From NCBI GenBank assembly GCA_947623655.1, contig CANQHG010000019.1:1-32276 (forward strand): 32,276 bases of DNA, read 5' to 3'. The DNA comes from an uncultured Clostridia bacterium (lineage in GTDB: Bacteria; Bacillota; Clostridia; Christensenellales; Borkfalkiaceae). The position numbers and the translations under genes were made by a program. This document shows, one piece after another, positions 1 to 6,373 of the stretch (positions are counted from its first letter, which is position 1; each line of letters begins with the position of its first letter). Under the pieces are notes generated by a model. It was given only the letters and a program-made list of their open reading frames with translations. It was not told the DNA's origin and searched no databases.

Positions 1-387
1 ATGCCGCTCACACTGCAGATCATGAGTGTGTTCAAGAACCGTTGGTGCGGCGCCTATTGGCAGAGTTTGGGGCTTACCGTAATTCCGACGGTCAGCTGGG
101 GAGACGAACGCAGCTTTGAATTTTGTTTCGACGGCGTGGAGAAGGGCTCTACCGTTGCCGTTTGCACCTACTATCGGGAGAACGACGAGGAGAGCTTCAT
201 GCTCGGCTACAACAGAATGCTTGAAGTCATTCAACCGAGCAAAATTCTCTGTTACGATGAACCGTTCGAGGCGATGAAGGGAAATATCAAAGAATTTCTT
301 CCCACAACATACGAGTGGACGAAGGACCTCGATTGGAAAGGAAAAGCAAAATTTCTTTTCGAGAAGCACACGAGGAATCAACTCTGA
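1..387 (+). CDS. DUF4417 family protein, C-terminal part (cut by window start)
   Basis: The frame is open from the first base to a TGA at 385-387. The first Met may be internal, because the family is usually longer and this looks like its C-terminal part. Recognisable family features are the PLTLQIMSVFKNRW stretch, the VIPTVSWGD motif and the FCFDGVEKGSTVAV segment, all typical of DUF4417. The biochemical function of the family is unknown; members occur in bacterial chromosomes and mobile elements of Firmicutes. The gene ends 80 bp before a strong bidirectional terminator and is followed by convergent minus-strand genes. The family call rests on remembered motifs, not a search. Confidence 0.7.
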   Translation: MPLTLQIMSVFKNRWCGAYWQSLGLTVIPTVSWGDERSFEFCFDGVEKGSTVAVCTYYRENDEESFMLGYNRMLEVIQPSKILCYDEPFEAMKGNIKEFLPTTYEWTKDLDWKGKAKFLFEKHTRNQL

Positions 388-405
388 TCCCACGCAGTGG
401 CACAC

Positions 406-443
406 CGCTTATGCAATAAGCGTAGCGTAGTATACTTATACTA
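406..443. other. Two short inverted repeats downstream of the DUF4417 gene
   Basis: A 7-bp perfect stem with a 3-nt loop lies at 406-422 (CGCTTAT, GCA, ATAAGCG). An AT-rich palindrome lies at 428-443 (TAGTATA, CT, TATACTA). Neither is followed by a T-run. They may be mRNA 3'-end structure or a protein site; nothing else is seen in this 79-bp stretch. Confidence 0.35.
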
Positions 444-466
444 TACTTCATTTCGAATATAAATTT

Positions 467-497
467 AAGGGAGACGACAAGCGTCTCCCTTGTTTTT
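467..497. terminator. Bidirectional intrinsic terminator
   Basis: A perfect 10-bp stem (467-476 with 482-491) with a 5-nt loop is followed on the plus strand by GTTTTT. It ends the DUF4417 transcript. On the minus strand the same stem is followed by TTAAATTT and would serve the convergent coat gene block. Confidence 0.85.
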
Positions 498-532
498 CTC
501 TATGACACACACCCCGAAGGAGCGCCTTTTTT

Positions 533-640
533 TCAGCTCTGGCCCGTGGGAACGATGTCCTCTTCTTCGGGCTTCGCCGCGTCCGGCAGGATCATACAAT
601 ACCGCGGATTGTGCGCATATTTATACTTTTTCTTCGCCAT
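533..640 (-). CDS. Small hypothetical protein, 35 aa
   Basis: A short minus-strand frame begins with ATG at 640 and ends with TGA at 533. The product starts MAKKKYKYAHNPRYC and ends EEEDIVPTGQS, so it has a basic N-terminus and an acidic C-terminal half, with no membrane segment. It lies 33 nt downstream of the CotF-like gene in the same direction and before the shared terminator. No clear Shine-Dalgarno is visible (only a GTGGAT near the start), which lowers confidence. I do not recognise the family. Position suggests a third member of the coat gene block, which is inference only. Confidence 0.45.
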   Translation of the reverse strand: MAKKKYKYAHNPRYCMILPDAAKPEEEDIVPTGQS

Positions 641-673
641 ATCCACAGCTTGTGAAAAAATCCGCAAATTATA

Positions 674-970
674 CTACTGCCCTACGGCGATCTGCTTCTT
701 CACCTTGGAAAATTTTTCCGTATTCTGGTCAATGAGCATTTTGGCGGCGGGCTGAACTTCGTAATACCCGCGCGATTGCATCTGTTCGAATACCTGAAAT
801 TGCGTGTCGGCATTCTGCGTGTAGTTCTTTAAGATCTCCTTGCGGAAAGGCTTACAACTTCCCTCGAGAAGCGCCGCGGCATAATAGCCCATGAGAAGTT
901 TTTCACAGTCGAGAAGATCCTGCAATGCGTCTTTTTCCGAAAGCGTAGTGTCCTGTTTCCCTGTTTTCAT
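674..970 (-). CDS. CotF-like spore coat protein
   Basis: A 98-aa product resembling the CotF (COG5577) coat family. It has a helical, ferritin-like pattern with the conserved region SEKDALQDLLDCEKLLMGYY near residues 10-30, then a Cys and a segment with QFQVFEQMQSRGYY, as in CotF relatives. The start was placed at ATG 970 rather than an upstream in-frame ATG, because GGAGGG lies just upstream and the 4-nt ATGA overlap with the preceding gene implies translational coupling. Coat proteins of this type are deposited on the forespore in the mother cell. With the upstream 64-aa gene it forms a pair commonly seen in spore-forming Clostridia. Confidence 0.8.
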   Translation of the reverse strand: MKTGKQDTTLSEKDALQDLLDCEKLLMGYYAAALLEGSCKPFRKEILKNYTQNADTQFQVFEQMQSRGYYEVQPAAKMLIDQNTEKFSKVKKQIAVGQ

Positions 971-1161
971 TGTTTCCCTCCGAGAAGCGTAAAGAGCGCC
1001 GAAAATCTCTGCGCATGGGCGGCGGCTATTTGCCCCATTTCCTGTGCGAGCGCCGTGTCGGTGAGCGTGTTGGCATATATCTTCGCCTTTTTGCACGCCA
1101 TTTCTTCTCCCGTGAGAATTTGTGCCAGAACGTCAAGATCTTTTGCGGTGAGATTGGTCAT
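967..1161 (-). CDS. Small coat-associated protein, partner of CotF-like gene
   Basis: A 64-aa, mostly helical protein starting MTNLTAKDLDVLAQILTGEE and ending in a helix with AHAQRFSALFTLL. It resembles the short proteins that precede CotF-like genes in Clostridia, which share a ferritin-like two-helix pattern (E near position 19, a Cys or Val near 23, and QIAxxHxxxF/Y near 44-52). It overlaps the next gene by ATGA. The Shine-Dalgarno AAGGAGG is strong but lies inside the 3' arm of a hairpin just before the ATG (see 1162-1200), so translation may be gated by RNA structure. A structural role in the spore coat is inferred from family and neighbour. Confidence 0.7.
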   Translation of the reverse strand: MTNLTAKDLDVLAQILTGEEMACKKAKIYANTLTDTALAQEMGQIAAAHAQRFSALFTLLGGKQ

Positions 1162-1200
1162 AAAAAACCTCCTTGCGTCCGTTATGGACGAGGGAGGCTC
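1162..1200 (-). promoter_or_regulatory. Terminator-like hairpin that contains the coat-pair Shine-Dalgarno
   Basis: On the minus strand GCCTCCCTCGTCC pairs with GGACG(C)AAGGAGG around the loop ATAAC: about 12 bp with one bulged base. It is followed by TTTTTT and then directly by the ATG at 1161. The 3' arm is the Shine-Dalgarno of the coat pair. The element therefore looks both like an intrinsic terminator for nth and a ribosome-site lock for the coat genes. A second T-run on the plus side (1201-1205) makes it symmetrical. Confidence 0.7.
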
Positions 1201-1222
1201 TTTTTATACCGTTTTTCTCCGG

Positions 1223-1837
1223 TTATTGCGCGGAATAATATTCGCACCACTTTTGAAGCGTACAGTTCCCGCATGCAGGCCTTTGGGAATGGCATACCTG
1301 CCGCCCGTGGAAGATGAGCCAATGGTGCGCCTTCGCCCAATTCTCTTTCGGGATCGCTTTCATCAGCCCCTCTTCGACCTGTTCGGGCGTCTTGCCCTTT
1401 GCGAGCCCCGTGCGGTTGGCAACGCGGAACACATGGGTATCGACGGCGATGGCGGCGCCCCCGAAAGCGACGGAATAGACGACGTTTGCCGTCTTTCTCC
1501 CGACGCCCGCAAGCGTGCGCAGATCTTCTGAAGTATCGGGGACTTGTCCGCCGAATTTTTCTATGATATCGTGCGAGGCGGACAAAATATGCGCCGCCTT
1601 ATTGTGGTAGAACCCGCACGGATAGATGTATTTTTCGAGTTCCTCCTGCGAAAGCTCCGTCATTTTCTGCGGCGTATTGTACACTTTAAAAAGTTCGGCC
1701 GTCACTTTGTTCACGCGCTCGTCGGTGCATTGCGCGGAGAGAATGACCGCCACGAGCAACTCGTAGGGAGAGTTGAATTTCAGGGCGGGGCGGGCGTCGG
1801 GATATAGCCTCTCAAGTTCCGTGAGAATTTCGTTCAT
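1223..1837 (-). CDS. nth: Endonuclease III (DNA glycosylase/AP lyase)
   Basis: A 204-aa base-excision-repair enzyme that removes oxidised pyrimidines and cleaves at abasic sites. The helix-hairpin-helix reads LAGVGRKTANVV (about residues 108-119) and includes the catalytic Lys. The catalytic Asp is in VDTHVFRVANR. The 4Fe-4S motif Cys-x6-Cys-x2-Cys-x5-Cys is intact at the C-terminus (CHSQRPACGNC then C). Length is normal for the family. The gene follows a DUF3343 gene by 45 bp, and that gap holds a promoter whose -10 ends 6 nt before the ATG. No Shine-Dalgarno is present, so the mRNA is probably leaderless. The downstream hairpin separates nth from the coat pair. Confidence 0.97.
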   Translation of the reverse strand: MNEILTELERLYPDARPALKFNSPYELLVAVILSAQCTDERVNKVTAELFKVYNTPQKMTELSQEELEKYIYPCGFYHNKAAHILSASHDIIEKFGGQVPDTSEDLRTLAGVGRKTANVVYSVAFGGAAIAVDTHVFRVANRTGLAKGKTPEQVEEGLMKAIPKENWAKAHHWLIFHGRQVCHSQRPACGNCTLQKWCEYYSAQ

Positions 1838-1843
1838 GCGCGT

Positions 1844-1872
1844 ATTGTAACATATTCCGTCATTTTTTGCAA
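1844..1872 (-). promoter_or_regulatory. Promoter of nth (leaderless geometry)
   Basis: On the minus strand: -35 TTGCAA (1867-1872), 17-bp spacer, -10 TACAAT (1844-1849) with an upstream TGT that fits an extended -10. Only 6 nt (1838-1843) separate the -10 from the ATG, so transcription should begin at or next to the start codon. Confidence 0.7.
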
Positions 1873-1882
1873 GTGTTCGCGC

Positions 1883-2125
1883 TCACAGATACGCATAAAC
1901 GTTTCCGACTTTTCGCATGAACCCGACAAAAGAGGAGTAATTTTTCTTCGAGACGGCGCGGCGGGCGCGCGGCAGAAAGGTATCTTCGAACCGCGCCGAA
2001 ATGCCACAGCCGACTTTCGCCTGCGGCGGATTGGATACGGGCTGCGCGGGGATCCCCTCTTTTCTCAGCTCTGATATGCAGTCAAGCGCCTGCGCGCGCG
2101 ATTTAAAAACAGCAAGAAGCGTCAT
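1883..2125 (-). CDS. DUF3343 protein, putative Se/S carrier-like
   Basis: An 80-aa protein beginning MTLLAVFKSRAQALDC, with the family pattern of a ferredoxin-like fold and a central PPQAKVGCGISARF segment. The Cys-Gly motif (Cys40) is the residue that led Pfam to label DUF3343 a putative Se/S carrier-like family. The start at ATG 2125 was chosen because the longer open frame upstream runs antisense through the desulfurase gene. An AGGCAGG lies 5' of the ATG. It is divergent from a cysteine desulfurase across 54 bp, which fits receipt of persulfide sulfur or selenium from that enzyme. This link is inference. Confidence 0.8.
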   Translation of the reverse strand: MTLLAVFKSRAQALDCISELRKEGIPAQPVSNPPQAKVGCGISARFEDTFLPRARRAVSKKNYSSFVGFMRKVGNVYAYL

Positions 2126-2144
2126 GAATGTAGACCTGCCTTCG

Positions 2145-2150
2145 TATAAT
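2145..2150 (+). promoter_or_regulatory. -10 element of the cysteine desulfurase gene
   Basis: A perfect TATAAT lies 29 nt upstream of the desulfurase ATG, with GGGGGA as ribosome site. No good -35 is visible at 16-18 bp, so activator dependence or a weaker promoter is possible. On the other strand TATTAT overlaps it and could serve DUF3343. Confidence 0.5.
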
Positions 2151-2179
2151 AAGGTATCTTTTCCTCGGGGGAAATTCCT

Positions 2180-3280
2180 ATGATCTATCTCGACAATGCC
2201 GCGACGGAAGGGTTTAAACCGTATGCCGTCAGGAGCGCGGTCATGGCGGCCATGAAAGTGTGCGCCAATCCCGGGCGAAGCGGGCACCGCCTCTCCCTCG
2301 CCCATGCGGAACACGTCCTTTCCTGCCGCAAACTGCTCTCCGACGTCTTCCACGGATACGGCTTCGAGCGTTGTGTGTTTACAAAGAGCTGTACCGAGGC
2401 GCTGAACATCGCGATCCTCGGCGTTCTTTCGCAGGGCGACCACGTTGTGGCAACGGCTCTCGAGCACAACTCCGTGCTGCGTCCCCTGCAATATCTGGCA
2501 GAAAAGGGAGTTATCACCTACGACGTCGTGCCGCTGACGGACGGGACGCTCAAGCCCGAAACGGTCGCCGCGTACGTCACGCACAAGACGAAACTCGTCT
2601 GCGTAACGACAGCATCAAACGTCACGGGCGTCTCTTGCGATCTCAAAGCCGTGAAACGTCTTCTTCCCGAACACGTGCTTCTCCTCGCCGACGGCGCGCA
2701 GGGGGCGGGACACATTCCCATCCGGATGAAAGAATCGGGCATCGATCTTCTGGCGCTCGCGGGACACAAGGGACTGCATGCGCTTCAAATCGGCGCCCTG
2801 CTCTTTTCCGACCGCGTAGATCCCCGTCCTCTGCTCTTCGGCGGCACGGGGAGCGAGAGCCTCAGCCTGTCGCAGCCGACGTTCTATCCCGACCGTCTCG
2901 AGAGCGGGACCCTCTCTTACCCCGCAATATGTTCGCTTTTCGAAGGCCTTCTCGCCGTACGTTCGGGGCGGAAAAACAATTTATATACGCTGACCGAAGC
3001 GCTCTGTTCCGCGGCGCGGGAGATCCCGTCGTGCGAGGTCTTTTCGCCGCCGAACGCGTGCGGCATCTTCTCGTTCCGCCACAGATCGCTCTCTTCGGAA
3101 GAAGTTGCGGAGATCTTTTCGGAACGCTTCGACATCGCCGTCCGCGGCGGTCTGCACTGCGCGCCTCTCGCGCACAAGGCGCTCGGGACCCTGCCCGACG
3201 GCCTCGTGCGCGCCTCGTTCTCCGTCTATCAGGGAAAACGGGAAGCTAACGCCCTTCTCTCCGCCATGAAGCGCATCTGA
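2180..3280 (+). CDS. Cysteine desulfurase-type PLP enzyme (aminotransferase class V)
   Basis: A 366-aa fold-type I PLP enzyme. It starts MIYLDNAATEGFKP (the YLDNAAT start typical of NifS/CsdA relatives). It has TSCTEALNIAI-like cofactor binding (KSCTEALNIAI), LLADGAQGAGH with the PLP-binding Asp, AGHKGLHALQ with the Schiff-base Lys, and RGGLHCAPLAHKALGT with the catalytic Cys near the C-terminus. This last motif is typical of a clade of stand-alone desulfurases in Firmicutes, distinct from IscS and SufS. It releases sulfur (or selenium) from cysteine (selenocysteine) as enzyme-bound persulfide. No scaffold gene (sufU, iscU) is adjacent; the divergent DUF3343 protein is the likely partner. The gene ends 9 bp from a convergent small gene. 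Confidence 0.9.
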   Translation: MIYLDNAATEGFKPYAVRSAVMAAMKVCANPGRSGHRLSLAHAEHVLSCRKLLSDVFHGYGFERCVFTKSCTEALNIAILGVLSQGDHVVATALEHNSVLRPLQYLAEKGVITYDVVPLTDGTLKPETVAAYVTHKTKLVCVTTASNVTGVSCDLKAVKRLLPEHVLLLADGAQGAGHIPIRMKESGIDLLALAGHKGLHALQIGALLFSDRVDPRPLLFGGTGSESLSLSQPTFYPDRLESGTLSYPAICSLFEGLLAVRSGRKNNLYTLTEALCSAAREIPSCEVFSPPNACGIFSFRHRSLSSEEVAEIFSERFDIAVRGGLHCAPLAHKALGTLPDGLVRASFSVYQGKREANALLSAMKRI

Positions 3281-3289
3281 GTCCGCGAG

Positions 3290-3541
3290 TTACATACTCT
3301 TGAGCCTTTCGACGATCTTTTTGAGCTTTTTTCTGCGGCCCGCGTCGAGAAGTTGGGAAAAACGGTCGTAAAAGGCGTCGATCTGCTCGTTCGTGAGCGT
3401 GCCCGCCCGCTTTCCCGCCTCGGCCTTGGCGTAGATCTCCCGTATGACGTCGTTTTCGCTCTTGCCGCCGAGAGAAGCGAGATACTGCTCCGCCTCTTTC
3501 ATGATGCCGTCCGTTCCGCCGTAGCTTGCAAAATCTTTCAT
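3290..3541 (-). CDS. Small hypothetical protein, 83 aa
   Basis: A charged, helical protein with the segments GGKSENDVIREIYAKAE and TLTNEQIDAFYDRFSQLL, ending in a Lys/Arg-rich helix KKLKKIVERLK. I recall similar short clostridial proteins of unknown function with the same TLTNEQID and KKLKKIVE pattern, but no named domain. The ATG at 3541 is preceded by GGGTGAGGTGACT; a GTG at 3547 is an in-frame alternative. It is convergent with the desulfurase and divergent from the next small gene. Confidence 0.7.
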   Translation of the reverse strand: MKDFASYGGTDGIMKEAEQYLASLGGKSENDVIREIYAKAEAGKRAGTLTNEQIDAFYDRFSQLLDAGRRKKLKKIVERLKSM

Positions 3542-3560
3542 AGTCACCTCACCCTCTATC

Positions 3561-3598
3561 GTATGCCCGTAACCGCTTTCGGGTGCACGGCATACAAT
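3561..3598 (+). promoter_or_regulatory. -10 and inverted repeat between two small divergent genes
   Basis: GTATGCC (3561-3567) and GGCATAC (3589-3595) form a perfect 7-bp inverted repeat around 21 nt. The plus-strand -10-like TACAAT (3593-3598) overlaps the right arm and ends 5 nt before the next ATG. No good -35 is visible. The repeat could be an operator for either gene. Confidence 0.4.
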
Positions 3599-3603
3599 AC
3601 GGT

Positions 3604-3858
3604 ATGGAAACAGTTCTCCTCCTGGTCTTACTGCTGATGACGACAGACGAACAGTCGAAAGAAACGCTCAGAAACTTTCTTGCGTTCTATCGGGAAAACA
3701 GGGAACTCATCGCCGCGGTCACGGGCGGAAAGCTTCGGCAAGTGCCGCAAAATACAAACGAAAATGCGGATATGGGCGAAAAAAAAGAGAGCCGACCCCG
3801 CGAAGAGGCCGGCAATGCCGATATATTGGAAGAATATCTCAAACGTCTTGCCGTTTAA
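3604..3858 (+). CDS. Small hypothetical protein with hydrophobic N-terminus, 84 aa
   Basis: The product begins METVLLLVLLLM, a hydrophobic stretch of about 12 residues (short for a full membrane span), then a helix NFLAFYRENRELIAAV, a polar charged linker and a C-terminal ILEEYLKRLAV helix. The FYRENREL pattern is familiar from short clostridial proteins but no function is known. No Shine-Dalgarno precedes the ATG at 3604; a TACAAT ends 5 nt before it. Its TAA and the TAA of the convergent S41 protease gene share the palindrome TTAA at 3855-3858. Confidence 0.6.
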   Translation: METVLLLVLLLMTTDEQSKETLRNFLAFYRENRELIAAVTGGKLRQVPQNTNENADMGEKKESRPREEAGNADILEEYLKRLAV

Positions 3859-5204
3859 ATCATGGCGAGAAATTCGGCGGCCGTCGCAAAAGCGTCCGCG
3901 CGGACCGCATGGTCTCCCTCGGTCCGAAGCCCTACGTCGTGGATGGAGTTCCCTTTCGGCCAGAAGATCTCCGCAACCGTGAGGCGGAGTGCTCTGCCGT
4001 CGGGCGTTGCGAAAGTGCTCTGCATCACGCCCTTACCGTATGTCTTGGCAACTTCCTGCCCGTTGAACGTGCTCACGCGCAAATAGATATCGTCCGCCGT
4101 GATCGTGCCGTAGTCGAGCATCGCGCCCATCAGCGCTTCCGACGCCGAGGCCGTGTTCTCATCGGCGAGCACGCGGATGCGGGAGTCGGGGGAGAAATAC
4201 TCGTCGAAATCGTTGCCCGTCGCGTTATAGCGCTCCTCCTTTCCGCTGCGGTAACGGGAATACGCCACGAGCGGGCTGTTTCCTTCCGCATTTTTCAGAA
4301 GATGGGAAGAGATCTCGCAGAGCGTCGTGAGATATCCGCCGCCGTCAGACCGGAGATCGAGGACGAGATTCTTGCGCCCGCGCTCTTTCATTTTCTCGAG
4401 GCAGGACTCAAACTCGGCCGACGCGTTTCCGTCGAATTCCGTGAGGCGGATATACGCCTCGTCTGCGCCGAGGACGGACATGCCCTCACCCGTCTCTGTA
4501 AGCGTGAGCTTGTCAGAGCCGCGAAAGCGGAAACTCTTTTCGCTGTCCCGATATTCGCAATAAGAGGCGGCATAGGCGGCGCGGGAGATCGTGACGGTCT
4601 TTTTATCGCTCCCGTCATATCCCGCCTCCACCGTCACCTCGTTGTGCGAGGAAAGATAGGCATAAAAATTATCGGACGTCGCTTGCTGCATCGTGCCGTC
4701 CGTCCCGCCGAAGCGGTATATATACATGCCCGCCTCGAGGCCAGCCCGTTCCGCGGGAGAATTGAAAACGGTGCGATAGAGACGCACGGCTCCGTCCTCG
4801 TAGATAAGGCTCACGCCGAACCCGCTGTTTTGCCCCATGCTCTCGCTGATGAGCGAGTCGTACTCGTCGACATTGTAATAGGAGCAAAATTTATCGAGTT
4901 CGAGGGCGCTGAAGAGGTTGTCGTAGAGCGTATCGTCATCGACTTCCTTGTAATAATTGGCCTCGACGCGCTCAACGAGCCACGCAAGGTTTCTCGCCCG
5001 CTCGTCCACGGAGCTTACGCCGAGGAACCAGCCGCCGAGGATCCCCGCAAACAAAAAGATGAGCGCAAAGAGTACGGCGCTGACGCTGCGAATGATTTTT
5101 TCTCTCTTTCGCGCGGACATGGTTGCCCCGTTTTCCGTTTTTGCGGCCTTTTCCTCCGTTAAAGCTTCAGACATGGTATCGTCATTTTTTTCAAAATCGG
5201 ACAT
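3855..5204 (-). CDS. S41 family C-terminal processing peptidase, membrane anchored
   Basis: A 449-aa serine protease of the Ctp type. It has an N-terminal cytoplasmic tail (about 40 residues) and one membrane span near residues 40-66 (ending FLFAGILGGWFLGV). A PDZ domain follows around 110-200 (SGFGVSLIYEDGAVRLYRTV, then SPAERAGLEAGMYIYRFGG), then the S41 catalytic domain. The Ser is in ADENTASASEALMGAM and the general-base Lys is in TYGKGVMQSTF, giving the family Ser/Lys dyad. The active site should face outside the cell, where such enzymes trim or degrade envelope or sporulation proteins. AAGGAG precedes the ATG. It starts 13 bp after the PucR-like regulator and is probably co-transcribed with it. 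Confidence 0.9.
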   Translation of the reverse strand: MSDFEKNDDTMSEALTEEKAAKTENGATMSARKREKIIRSVSAVLFALIFLFAGILGGWFLGVSSVDERARNLAWLVERVEANYYKEVDDDTLYDNLFSALELDKFCSYYNVDEYDSLISESMGQNSGFGVSLIYEDGAVRLYRTVFNSPAERAGLEAGMYIYRFGGTDGTMQQATSDNFYAYLSSHNEVTVEAGYDGSDKKTVTISRAAYAASYCEYRDSEKSFRFRGSDKLTLTETGEGMSVLGADEAYIRLTEFDGNASAEFESCLEKMKERGRKNLVLDLRSDGGGYLTTLCEISSHLLKNAEGNSPLVAYSRYRSGKEERYNATGNDFDEYFSPDSRIRVLADENTASASEALMGAMLDYGTITADDIYLRVSTFNGQEVAKTYGKGVMQSTFATPDGRALRLTVAEIFWPKGNSIHDVGLRTEGDHAVRADAFATAAEFLAMI

Positions 5205-5217
5205 GGCATCTCCTTTT

Positions 5218-6168
5218 TCAGTCTTTGATCAGCTTCAAGAGCACGGTGATGACGCGGAAAGTCACCGCGTCGGGAAATTTTCTGATGTTGAGCCCCGTGA
5301 GGCGCTCGATCTTGTCGAGACGGTAAGAGAGCGTGTTGCGATGGATGAAGAGCGCGCGGCTCGTCTCGGAGAGATTTAAATTGCTCTCGAGGAAGACCTC
5401 GGCGGTGACGATGAGCTCTTCGTCGCGGTAGACTTCCTCCGTCCCGCCGATGCGGAAGGAGTCGAGACACTCCTTGATGCGTTCCTTGGGAATATCGGAG
5501 AGCATATGTACGAGCAGATATTCGCGGTAAGAATGTACTTCGCCCTTGTCACCCAAGACGTCGCTCATGCGGATCGCCGACACGGCCTGTGAATAGGAGA
5601 CGGCTATGTCGCCGAAAGAAGGCATTTCGCACCCGACGCCAATGCGCGCGCGGACGCCCGCCTCTTCGTAGAGGGATTGTGAGACGAACTGCCCGAATTC
5701 GTAGGGCGATTGTCCCTCTTCGGCAAATTTCACAACGGCGATGCGTTCGTCGTCCATGCAGACCGCGCTGTCTTTCCCCTCGAGGCAACGTTCAATGTGC
5801 TCATAGGCGTCTTCGATCCGCCTTTGAGGCAAAACTTCGATCGCGAAGCAGGGTCCGTCGGCGATACCGTACCCGGCGAGATAGCTGAAAGCTTTCAGCC
5901 GTCCCCCCTCTCCCGAAAGAATCGCCCTCATCTGCTCCGTTTTGCCGTTCAGTGAGGGTTGCGGCCGATCGGCGAGCAGGTAAGCGACGAGTTTTGCCTC
6001 TCTTTCGGCGCTCGGGCCGCTCCCCGCAAGATATAATTCCCTCTTTTCGCCGTTCCATTCCGCCGTAAAAGCAGTCTCTTCTCCGCCCTGCGGCGCGAGA
6101 TAGGCATGCGCGCCCGTCTTCTCGTAGATATCGGCGAGAATTTTTTCCAGACCTTTCAGATGTTCCAT
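5218..6168 (-). CDS. PucR/CdaR-type transcriptional regulator
   Basis: A 316-aa protein whose C-terminus carries the PucR-type helix-turn-helix (HTH_30): LNLSETSRALFIHRNTLSYR followed by LDKIERLTGLNIR. The middle region has a GGDEF-like fold typical of the family (ARIGVGCEMPSFGDIAVSYS). The start at ATG 6168 was chosen because GGGGAAGA lies just upstream and the family N-terminus fits; an ATG 22 codons earlier lies inside the promoter leader. Regulators of this family often respond to small metabolites; the ligand here is unknown. It has its own promoter (6206-6234) and precedes the S41 protease by 13 bp. Confidence 0.85.
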   Translation of the reverse strand: MEHLKGLEKILADIYEKTGAHAYLAPQGGEETAFTAEWNGEKRELYLAGSGPSAEREAKLVAYLLADRPQPSLNGKTEQMRAILSGEGGRLKAFSYLAGYGIADGPCFAIEVLPQRRIEDAYEHIERCLEGKDSAVCMDDERIAVVKFAEEGQSPYEFGQFVSQSLYEEAGVRARIGVGCEMPSFGDIAVSYSQAVSAIRMSDVLGDKGEVHSYREYLLVHMLSDIPKERIKECLDSFRIGGTEEVYRDEELIVTAEVFLESNLNLSETSRALFIHRNTLSYRLDKIERLTGLNIRKFPDAVTFRVITVLLKLIKD

Positions 6169-6205
6169 TTCTTCCCCTTGCGGGAACAAAGTCCCCGATA
6201 AAAGC

Positions 6206-6234
6206 ATTATAGCACATGCGGCACGAAAACGCAA
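6206..6234 (-). promoter_or_regulatory. Promoter of the PucR-like/S41 operon
   Basis: On the minus strand: -35 TTGCGT (6229-6234), 17-bp spacer, -10 TATAAT (6206-6211). The expected leader is about 30 nt with GGGGAAG as ribosome site. Confidence 0.75.
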
Positions 6235-6310
6235 GCTCTTTCCCTTTCAATAAAATTGCGCAAGAAAGAGCAAACTAACGTCGAATTCGCATGAAAAACA
6301 AAAGATGTAG

Positions 6311-6339
6311 TTGACAGTTGTCTGACCAAGTGTTATAAT
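6311..6339 (+). promoter_or_regulatory. Consensus SigA promoter of the membrane protein gene
   Basis: Perfect TTGACA (6311-6316), 17-bp spacer and perfect TATAAT (6334-6339), with AAGGAG at 6360-6365, 8 nt before the ATG. A short palindrome GACA-GT-TGTC overlaps the -35 and could be an operator. Expression should be strong unless repressed. Confidence 0.92.
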
Positions 6340-6373
6340 AAGGTGAGAAACAAGGAAATAAGGAGTACTTGTC

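Noticed and set aside
1883..2584. Long open frame upstream of the DUF3343 start
   Set aside because: The extra part runs antisense through the well-supported desulfurase gene and has no family character; the recognisable protein starts at 2125.
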